DNA of 64,000 nucleotides from NCBI GenBank assembly GCA_029237695.1, contig CM055265.1, positions 108,178,773-108,242,772 on the forward strand, given 5' to 3'. Positions 14,401 to 26,400 of this stretch are shown piece by piece (position 1 is the first letter of the stretch; every line of letters begins with the position of its first letter). The position numbers and the translations under genes were made by a program. This DNA is from Conchocele bisecta. Taxonomy: Eukaryota > Mollusca > Bivalvia > Lucinida > Thyasiridae. The notes under the pieces are model-generated. The model was given only the letters and a program-made list of their open reading frames with translations. It searched no databases and was not told the origin of the DNA.

Positions 14401-17400
14401 ACATTAGTGGAGGACTATCGAACCCCCTACCGTTCACCCTCCCCTAGTGTAACCGGGGTTACATTAGTGGAGGACTATCGAACCCCCGACCGTTCACCCT
14501 CCCCTAGTGTAACCGGGGTTACGTTAGTGGAGGACTATCGAACCCCCTACTGTTCACCCTCCCCTAGTGTAACCGGGGTTACATTAGTGGAGGAATATCG
14601 AACCCCCTACCGTTCACCCTCCCCTAGTGTAACCGGGGTTACATTAGTGGAGGACTATCGAACCCCCGACCGTTCACCCTCCCCTAGTGTAACCGGGGTT
14701 ACGTTAGTGGAGGACTATCGAACCCCCTACTGTTCACCCTCCCCTATGTAACGGGGTTACATTAGTGGAGGAATAATCGAACTACCGTTCACCCTCCCTA
14801 GTGTAAACGGGGTTACATTAGTGGAGGACTATCGAAACCCCCGACCGTTCACCCTCCCCTGTGTAACCGGGGGTTACGTTAGTGGAGGACTATCGAACCC
14901 CCTACTGTTCACCCGTCCTACTAGTGTACGGGGTACATAGTAAGTTATTATCTATCGAACCCCCGACCGTTCACCCTCCCCTAGTGTAACCGGGGTTACG
15001 TAGGTGACGACCCCTATTCGACTATACCGTTCACCCCTCCTCTAGTGTACCGTAGTAACCGGGGTTCTTAGTGGAGGACTATCGAACCCCCTACTGTTCA
15101 CCCTCCTCTAGTGTAACCGGGGTTACATTAGTGGAGGACTATCGAACCCCCTACTGTTCACCATCCCCTAGTGTTACCGGGGTTACATTAGTGGAGGAAT
15201 ATCGATCGAATCCCCTACCGTTCACCCTCCCCTAGTGTAACCGGGGTTACATTAGTGGAGGACTACGAACCTCCGACCGTTCACCCTCCCCTAGTGTAAC
15301 CGGGGTTACATTAGTGGAGGACTATCGAACCCCCTACTGTTCACCCTCCCCTAGTGTTACCGGGGTTACATTAGGGGAGTGTGAACAGTAGGGGGGTTGT
15401 GCAGAGCCTACATTTAACCACAGGAGAATAACACATTAGGACATCAGCCAGTAATGGACTGGGATTTTTGCAGACATATATTTTCTGACACTACATTCAA
15501 TCACGAGTGATATGTTGTATGTCTGCGCTTTGTAACCCGCTGCATGAATATGTGGCACTACTTTGAAGTATACAATCGTTAACAATCACAAAAATCATTT
15601 AAATTCGACTGTTGTGTATCATTTGAAACAACTGATATGGCGGTTTTGTACGTTTTCATTGTTGGTTGGTAAAACGGTTCAAATGTTCCCGTATATGCTG
15701 TAGTGTTTAATATTTTAATAGTCCATGCATATTGTCATGTAAAATTGACAGAATGTCGTAGTGTGCATATATGCCACGAGGTTAAATCCCACACTGATAA
15801 ACATGCAATAAACATGATAAATACTTTAAATGTACTTTAAAGCCATAATCCAATATATTTTGTCATATACGGTGTGGAAAAAAAATCCGCCTGTGTCACC
15901 GGATCGATTGTAACACGGGCTGTATATCTTGACCGGCATGACAAAAGGAGGGTGATTACGATTTTGCCCAGTGCAGGGGCCCGTTTCACTAAACTTCGTA
16001 CGACTAAAATGTTCGTAAGTGCAAAATTATGATAGTCGGTACATTTTACATTAACAATGTTTTCTTGTAAACAATTATTGGATTTACATTTATTGAGCAT
16101 GTGCTCGTTTGAAAGGGACGATCAGAGACACTCGAACAACCAGTACTTCCCAATACCTATCATATATGCCAGGCAACCCGCAGGAAGGCAAATGGAATAC
16201 CATTAAATTTATCTAGCTGGCGGCTCACCAATTGTCCCACATATCCAATCTTTAGAAAATGATTTTCAGACTGGTCGATTTATAAAAAGGGGGTGTGTTT
16301 TTTCTACAAACTATGTAAATTACTTACAAAAAGTGAAGAATCTGATTAGAAGGCTCGTTACAAGCAATATTGATTTTATTGCGAAAAGAAAATGTTCCCA
16401 TGTTAAATCCCTATAGACATTTCACATGGGAATCCCCATAGTCATGTGTCTATGGGGATTTAACATGGGAATTTGTTTCCTAATTTCAAAAATAGTGGAC
16501 CGATTTTCAAAATTTAACTTTTGTTTTCTTAGTTAGATCATTTATAAGTTATCTATCCGGTTTCTGGTTCCATTTCCAAATTTCTTTTCTTTGTTCGACT
16601 CCTCCTGTAGCTACTCCAGCTCATTTCACCCATATTAAATTCCCTTAGAGAAATCATTTAACGTAATAAAATAAATATTTTGCAAAATTTCACGAAATAA
16701 AAAGAAGGCGCATTCTTAAATGTTGATGAAATTAAATATTATCGAAACAAACTATTGTTTTTACATTTCGGATATACAATGTATCCGTACAATTTGGACA
16801 GGTTTCGTGAAACAGACAGTAGACGTACGCCCTGGTTACAACATAAAACCAGCGTGCTTTCCTTCAGGTCTAGCGCCATCTAGCGAGAAAATAGAAGGTC
16901 CTTACCCGACCGTGGTCACACAGAGCAATGGACGGAAGGTGTTGGTTGTTCAAGCATACGCTTGGGGAAAATACATGGGCTTCCTCAATGTAACGTTTGA
17001 CGGTGACTTCGAGGTACAGAGCTGGTCGGGTGATCCTATTCTACTGGACAATTCCACTATACAAGGTGGGTATTTGAATACCGTGGAACCTCACTAAACC
17101 GGACATACTGGGAGGTCCCCGGTGTGTCAGGTTTAGAGATGGCTCACTGTAAGTTTGGTATAATTATCACTGCATGTCGTGCTTACGTATTTTACGACCA
17201 TGAAACCAATTTAATATTAGGCCGTACAAATTTCTTTCTCTGACCACGTCCGCGTGCGGGTAGGTTTTGAGAGTGGTTCTGTGAAAAAAACAAACGCTAT
17301 GCTATTTGACACTATTTACTGGTGAAGTAATATGAAAAATGATTGGGGACATGTGCACGTTTTATATCCGTTCATGAATTTACACTCGATAAGTTCAATT

Positions 17401-20400
17401 ACAGTATTCTTCTTATTATTAGCCGATCTATTTATAGATCGGCTAATATGTTGGTTATCCATCGAATTCTGAAAAAGTTTGTAGCAACCCTTTTCTCCGC
17501 TATTCGGTAATCTACGAACGCGAATTTTTCTGTATCACTTCCAAATTGCATCAACCGATAAAGTTTGCATTTTTGGCAATTATCTCCGTTTAAAACTTTA
17601 CTTATAGCCAAATAACACAATTTTGAATACTTAATGAGCTGAACGCCTGAAGAGATTTAACCCGGAAGTTATTGTTGTTGAAGTCCATAGTTGGCTCTAA
17701 TGGCCATATACGCCAACATACGCCGATTATTGGGCTAATTTCAAGCTTTTATTTATTAAACAGAACAAGTTTCAGCCACGTATAATCGCGTAAAATGTGT
17801 TTATTCGGCTAATTTATAATCGACCTCTGCTCAAAATCTCCTTACTAGTAACCCCAGCATTTTCGGGTTTATCCCAGCATCTCGGGTTTATCCCATTGGA
17901 TCGCGTATGCGCGTCATTTGACGCTAGTTAATATTCACACAATTTTCCACCAATCAAAACGAAGAATTGCCCTTCATAGCCAACTTTGATTTGTTTACGT
18001 ATCATGCAGGGATGGCAGGGATGCATCCAGCTCGCGCGATTACGGCAATACCCCTTAATTATTGTCAATGCCGCAAATTATTGATTGTCTTGCGCCCGAC
18101 ATCGCGCAAAAAATCACGGATGGGGCACATTAGGCCAATCTGGGCATGTGCCTGAATACGCAGGAGCTTGCGTCTATTTTTAGATGACACTTTTGTATTA
18201 TGCTTATATTTAACGGCGGCACTGGCTCTAGGACCTTGCATGCCGTCTCCCAAGAATGGGAGAATGAACGGAGGTAGAGACTTTTTGAGAGAAGCCGGTA
18301 ATTCGTATTTACAGAGCAACTACGAATTATCGGTACCCATCTACAGCTGGGTGAACTGGAGCAGTGTGGATAAAGTGTCTTGCTCAAGGACACAACGCAC
18401 GCCGCTAGTCAGGCTCGAACCCACGAGATGACACTGTAACCGCTAGATATATATAGCCCTGGTAGCTCCGCCCACTCGCATGCTGCCACAGAATTCGGAC
18501 AAACACACACACAGTGACTACAACTTTGTGTATTGCGGAGTGTAATTTGTAGATAAATAGAGCATACAGTACAGGTGTTACGCTGGAATATTTCGCAACA
18601 TAATGGTGACAACAAAACATTGCTGCTATGGCATTGCTGCTATTGGATGGATTTGGGAACGGGTTTCCAAAACCTGCACAAAATCGAGAAAAATGTCAAC
18701 GCTGGGTACAGAACTGTGGTCGAAAATAGTTTACCATTGACAATGTTACCAGAGACACCTACATATGTTCGATGCGCTTTACCCTGATTTGATCGGCTAA
18801 TAACATCATGCTCTGCATGACTTTTCATTTTTTCTATTGCTTGCTGGCGGATATTTACATTTATGCTAAAAACGTCTCAACCCTTTGCAGACAGCAAAGG
18901 GTTGAGGAAGTTTTTAACATAAATTTACATTACTTTTATTTCAAGACCTTGTTTGTTTTTAACGGATACGTAGATAGGTTTTGGCCATCTTGGTGCACGC
19001 TTAACAGAGAAAAATTATGCCATGGCCTTATAGATAAAGTACAATGAAATCCATAATAAATAAACAAGTTTATCTGTGCGGGATGTTCGATTTAGAGAGG
19101 TTTAACTGAGTGTACAGGAAATGATACGTATATGCGTATCGCATTAGCCGACTGTGTTTGTTTTTTATTACAAAAACAGTAATATTTACCATAAATGCAC
19201 AGATGTGGCTGTGACTGGAGAACTGGAGATTATGGGTTCTGTGACCAGTGTAGATCCAGATCATCCTGTGCATAATCACAGCCTGATCGGGTTCTGCACT
19301 GTTCGCCATTCAATCAATAAAACGTAATTGACATTGAACGTAATTTAGATTGGTTAGTCAACGCGCCCCGCCAAATTTACGTTCATTGTGTCACATACAT
19401 TGTTACAGATTGAGTAATAAAACAGTTATTTCATGGTAATTCGGGGAACAGTCAAACATATTGCCCCGCAGTTCGGGAAAAGTAAATGATTACTCCCTCA
19501 AACTATACTTAGCTAGAGAAGTATGCTTAGCAATTTTAGTGAAATAGGCTACTGATCACTCATTATTACAGACCCAGAGACGTTGGCGGACATCGAGCGA
19601 ATGAAACAGCCGCTGATAAAGATAAAGTCGAAGATCGTCGGCCGGACTGCTGTCGCCTTGGAGGGGGACCCAATACAGTGCAGGCTCAGAGAGTGCAATA
19701 CAGGTGCCTGTCCATGCACTCAAACACTGGAAACAGATATACTAGCTTTCAGGGGCTTGTTTCATTAAACTTCGTACGATAAACATGTTTGTACGAAGAT
19801 GTCTATAAATTTTCTTCTCACATTAACGTGTTTCTCCAATCCTACCGTTTAGTACCTACGGTTTTTTTTCATTAAATGTTAAATGCAGCACGTCCACAAA
19901 AGCTTTTCCAAAAGTTGCTGTCGGAACAAACGTTATTGTGGATTTCAATTTTGCACTTACAAACTTCTGAGTCGTACGAAGTTTAGTGAAACGCGCCCTT
20001 GATGTTCAATCGTGCTTAAAGCCATACAAAAGTACAGATATCGCCGCGTCAAAAAAAATCCCTGCGCGTCGAGCATTTTATCGTCATGGAGAAATAAAAT
20101 CACACTGTAAATTCGCCACATGATCAGTTAAAAACACTATCATTCAACAATATGTTAAATCCAATCATGTCCGACGAAACTGTTGATTTTCCAAGTTTAA
20201 AGAGGTTAATATAGTAACTTTATATAACATGCATGCACCTCGCGACTTGAAAACAATCAGAGTCGAACATCTCAAACAAACAAAATATATTAACAAATCC
20301 GCCCTGCGCGTCACACACCCGTGTCTGAGAACCAAAGCACTTTTGTTATCGTCTTACTTACAGGTTAGAACACACCAAATAGTTTTACCATATAATTAAA

Positions 20401-23400
20401 CAGAATCCCATCCAATAAGGCCAGTCTCTCCTACATTCTCTATTCGTATGGATGCTATGGGACCTACTTGTACATGACCAGCAGTCAGTCTGTACTGATT
20501 CTGCATGAATTAAACAATAGGTTCACTTACTCCTAAGAAAGAAAAATACAACATCGCCATGTCCCTCAATATTGGTTACATTTTTTGGGCCACGGAAACT
20601 CTGTTTACATCACGTGACCAACATGTTAATTGTTTTCTTTTAAATTATACACATGTGCTGAAAACTGGTGTTAAAGGCACTCCACAATGTTCATCAAGTG
20701 AAACCGGGTAGTAATGGATCAAGAGTTGCAAGCAAACTGTGTCTGTAACCTCAAAACGCCCGCAGTACTTTTTTTTATAGCGGACTACTTATGCATACTC
20801 CCTGGGCGAATTATCGCCCTTTAGTATTCTCTAACCTACAGACATTGCGATGAAATATCACATGGTCCAATTTGACTTAGACAAAATTCAGTTGGTCTGT
20901 ATTAACCCTTACAATGCTGAATTAAATTTTATCGCCTGTTGTTTGTTTTTATTTTCATGTTTTATCATCAAAAACGTGGTTTGACAAGACTTTATAATCA
21001 TTTCGATTGGAAATGATTCTAAAGTGTTGTAAAACCAAGTAATAGTTTTATTGAGAAAGAAATATAAAACAACAGCAGACAGACGGCAATTTCAGTTTCC
21101 CGCATTTTAAGAGTTAATTTGCACCATGTGATAGTTAATAGACAATCCATTTGCGTTATGACGTATTTGACAACATACATGAGCTGACAACAATGTTAGA
21201 TATGATTGATCCTGCGAAAATCCGTTGAAATTTATAGTAGACCTGATATAACGTTTCTCATGTTAACTTTAATACTGTATTTATTGCATACAATGGGGTT
21301 TTAGCAGTGCATTAAAGGTACATGCCCACTCAGTAGGCACACAATGTTCTTTATAGGAATTAAATAAGTGTATAAGTGTGTCGCTATTCCACCAGTTCTA
21401 AAAATGGTATCAGGCTAATTTCATATGCAAATGAGGCATGGTATTTTTTAATTATTTATGCTAATTAAATGCGTCACCTGAAAACATATTATTTTCGACA
21501 GATTATAATGTAAAATAAATACAGAGTATAAATAGTAATGTCCGTTAACATTTTAAGGAAACACATCGCCCCTGACATCAGTGTGGAAAGTTACGTCTGA
21601 CATAAAATGTATAATAATGTCAATCAATACGTGAGGTAATGGTGAATGAATATTTAATTTGCCAGAAAATGTCTCGGATGATCATCTGATATAACGAACA
21701 TTTTTGCCTACTGAGCGGGCATGTACCTTTAATACCAATTATAATACACTAGTGCAAATGAGCCCGCTACAGAAAACATGTTAGGTTATCAGTAGCTGAT
21801 TTCACCAACATTGCAAAGTATACTTTTCTAGCAAAGTATACGTTGAGGGAGTAATCATTTATTTTTCCTGAAATGCATTATTTCATATAGAACTAACGAC
21901 TGCATATATTTGATGATTAAAAATATGCAGAATTATTATACTGAATGTATTACATTATCACAGCCAAAATGGCTGTGATAATGTAATAAATTCAGTATAA
22001 TAAAAATTAATAAATGTAAACTGAAAATTTCTCCTTCAAAGTATACTTTGCTAGATAAGTATACTTTGCAATATTGGTGAAATAGGAGGCTACAGAACAG
22101 CTTCCAATTGGGATGACATGCTGATGGAATAAATAGAATCTAACATTTGTGTTGATTTAATATGATTTTTTTAAGCTCATATTAAATCGTAACTCATGTA
22201 AGATCCTCTATGTATTAGATCTACGACTTGTTTTTCAAATTCACCGTTTGCCATTGAATAAGTGAAAGATCACATTTTGCACCGGGACATAAATATGCGC
22301 CATAGAACACATCATGTATATTCAGGAATTTAATTTATCCCGTCAACACAGTGCGTATGTGAAACACGGTGCCGTAAAACATTTTTGATATCCAGTCAAT
22401 ACAATTTTTGCATTTTACAGCCATTTGTAGGTGTTGACGGGATAAATAGAATAGTAGGTTAGTGCCGTGAATGGGAAAAAATATCTGGCGCGGCACGGAA
22501 ACGGGATGTGCTCGGCAGAGCCTCGCCCATCCGTTTCCTGAGCCTTGCCAGATATTTTTTCCCATTCACGGCACTGACCTACTATTCTCTATCTATTTTC
22601 CTTATTTCTAAACCAAAGTATATGTTGTGACCACTCATTTGAACCGTCTCGGCGAGACGGTTCAAATGAGTGGTCACAACATATACTTCTGATGAGAAAT
22701 AAAGAAATTCTTGAGCCTTGCCGGATATTTTTTCCCATTCACGGCACTAACCTACTAGTCTCTATTGAATGACCTTCGTACATGTAGTATAAAGTATGGC
22801 GGAATCAGCCCAGTTCACCATTTTGAAAAATGACATGCGCTGGCACCATCATATTGTATACATGTACAACACGTACTGATCTTGTATTTGTGGCAGGCAA
22901 CCTGCTGGCAGACGCCATGATCATGTATCACGTGGACCGGAAGGATGCAAATGACACGTGGGCGCTGGCGTCCATAGCGTTGCTTAACAGCGGAGGTATC
23001 AGAGCTTCCACCGAGCCAGGTATTTGACTTACAATGAGGAATTAAATTGTGTAGTCTGATGTTTAATTTTATTTTCCATTGTTCTCATCAACGCATGGTT
23101 CGACAACACTTTAGAAGCAATTCCAACAGAAATCATTCATAAGCGCTGGGTTTTTTTATTGAGAAACAAGAAAAAATATAAAACAACAGCGGACGACAAT
23201 TTGTGTTACCCGCAGGCCCCACCAATGTTGAGAGTGGAGTGGGGGCGGAATATGATTTGGCCTCCCCAATAATCCACGTATACATTGCTTTGGTAGGCGC
23301 GTCGGAAGGCAGCTGACATTGGGGCTGGTAGGCCCCCTCGTAAAAATTGGTTAAGGACGCGCGAGTGCGAAGCGCGATGCGCATCGTACGGCGGAGAAGG

Positions 23401-26400
23401 GAGGTTGTGGTTCTCCTCCAAGAAAATGTGGAAAACCAGAACGCCTCAGACCCGATTTCCCGGTACACAGGTCACTATTTCACCTGCCACATGTACTAAA
23501 TAAATTCCCCAAGTATTTTAATATTAGGGCCACACAACCTCCACCCAGCTTGCTAAAATATTGCGCCAAAATATGGGGGCCCCAGCTGCGACGCCTCTGT
23601 TTGGTCACCTCTCCCCCAATATGATAATGTACATGTAAGTCTACGAGAATAATAATACATTGTGTTATATTTAAAGGGCCAGCTTCTTCTTCTGACCCCT
23701 TCAATGTTGATGGAAAACACCTCACGTGAGGTGTTTTCCATCAACATTGAAGGGGTCAGAATCCGCCTTGAACAAATGTATGAAAGGTGCACATTGTCAC
23801 AACGATGATAAACATGTTTATAAATATATCATATCTCTTGCCCAAATTGGTCGTGAGCATTTGAATTTGCTCAGCCGGCCACTTCTATCACTCAATGGAT
23901 CATCATCAAAAGATAAGATAGTGTTGTCTCAATGCCAGGCCCATTTGTGTCTGTGACTGGAAAAATGAGGCACGTGACATCTCTTGATTCGTGATTGTGG
24001 CTGGAGAACTGGCGCTCTTGACATTTGTAGCCAGTCTACGTTTCGAAACATGGTGGTTATGCAGGGTTCAAACGACTGTCTGTTTCACGAAACCTGCCCA
24101 AATATTCATTTTATAACGAAACAATATTTCTCGTGGAGGAGTCGAAAAATGAAAAAATTGTTTAAAGAAATTGACTCTGAAACCTGGTTAGATAGCTTGT
24201 AAATTATCTAACCACGAAAACAACAGTTAAATTTTGAAAATCGGTCCACTATATCTGAAATATAGAAAACAAATCCCCATGTGAAAATGTCTATGGGATT
24301 TAACATGGAATTTAACATGAGGTAAAACTCGCAAATAAAATCAATATTTACCAGTGAAAACCGAAACACGCCGAATGCGTGTGCATGTACTCTGTAAATA
24401 ATGTCAACTGTTGACTTTATTTATGAAAAATATTGTAATTTTTTTTGTAAACGTATTTGCCCGAGGGTACAAAGTCACATGACGTGTCTCATATACAGAT
24501 ATGTAAATTTCAGGTACAATCTCAAATGGTCAGGTGCTGACCATTCAACCGTTCGGCAACTATATTGACCTCATTAGGATCAAAGGCCAGTACATCCGGG
24601 CGGCGTTCGAACATTCGGTACATAACTACAACCCACAGGACCGACCCGGGGCTTTCCTACAAGTATCAGGTATGGTGATGAATGTGCCTGTGACTGTGTG
24701 GCTGTGACTGAAAAGTTACAAGTATCAGGTATGGGGATGAATGTGTTTGTGACTGTGTGGCTGTGACTGAAAAGTTACAAGTATCAGGTATGGGGATGAA
24801 TGTGCCTGTGACTGTGTGGCTGTGACTGGAGAAATACAAGTATCGAGTATGCGCATTAAGGCTGGAGAAATGGGGTGTATGGAACATATCGATGGTCTAG
24901 TAATATAAGGTTGTAACTGCTATGCTAAAGCATAGCAGTTACAACCTTATGTTACTAGACCATCGATATGTTGTGCGACAAGTGTAGCTCCAGGTGTTAC
25001 CTGTGCAGGTATTAATATTGGTGGCTGTGGCTGAGTAAATGGGGCTTATGGATTTTGCGACCAGTGTTTATCCAGAGCCGTCTGTGTATCCACACAGTCA
25101 GATCAGGATCTGCACTGTTCTCCATTCCACGAATGAAACACTCGTCAGTGTACACTGTATGTGTTTTCATATGTGGCTGTGACTGCAGAAATGGGGCTGA
25201 TGGGTCTTAGCGACCAGTGCATATCCATGCGGGTTGCACTTTTTAAAAACACGGGTCTTACAACATAAAAATAGTTTTAGCAAATTAGCTTAATCGCCTT
25301 TTCATTTATTCTCTGCTATCAGGGATAATACATGTAATATCCCTTATACAAGTAACAGAGAAGAATACGAGTTTTTAACTGTTTTATTTCTTAATTATAG
25401 ATTGTTTTTGTATAATTAATACAGTTATAGACCTTGGTCCATTACGTCAAGCCTGTGCCTGTGATTCCAAATAAATCAGGAGATACACCCACATATAGAG
25501 GCGTTGACAAGTAGCACTGCTGAGTATAAAATAATACAATACCAATTAAATAAAAGGTTTTTCTACTGAAGTACAATGCAATTAGTAGATTACATCTGAC
25601 ACCTGATTGACAAAAGTGATCTTACTAACGTTACACCCAGCATAGATCAAGACAAGACAGAATGTTGTTTTGCCATGAACAAATGTACGTGATCATGATC
25701 GAACTATGAACGATTGGTGAAAGAAATATATCGTTTTAGGTAAGAAATACAAATGTAATAATTTATAAGACACGATGCCAAAAAAGGGTATGTTGTTTTT
25801 ACTCGTGTAGCTTTTAATAACCTACCACAACCTGATAACGGTCAAAATTATTTCTTACAGGCACCACTAATTATTCAGATGGAACGGAGAACAGTACGTG
25901 TATGCCCTGGCCAAATCAGTCTGTGCGGATACGGATGCGCAGTCTGATCTTGCAATACACTGTTCGCATTCTCAACAAAGCTAATTTTGTCAAGATGGTT
26001 AACCCTTTCAACACCACAGACCTCTACAGAGACAATGTTTGCAAACAGTGCAGATCCAGATGAGCCGGCTCGTAACGAGCCGTCTCATCAGGATCTCCAC
26101 TGTTTGTTAATGGTTATCAAATTTGAAAAAAATACCCTTTCTGAAGAATGGAATAGCCTGAAAATTTGAATGGACCAATGAAATAGCATGAAACAGTGGC
26201 ATGGAACAGCCCATTAAGTTACTTGGCGTTGAAAGGGTTAACCCTTAGAATGCGGGAAACACAAAAGTGTCGTATGCTGTTATTTATATTTTGTCTTCTT
26301 TCTCAATAAGAAACATGGCTTGGCAGCACTAGAGAATCATTTCCTTTGAAAATTATTCTAAAGAGCTGTCAAATCATGCCCACTCAGAAGGCACAAAATG

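Noticed and set aside
13682..14751. Open frames with a 20-residue repeat (EDYRTPYRSPSPSVTGVTLV)
   Set aside because: They are the 60-bp minisatellite read in a frame kept open because 60 is a multiple of three. The frames break in the indel-rich blocks and have no exon context.
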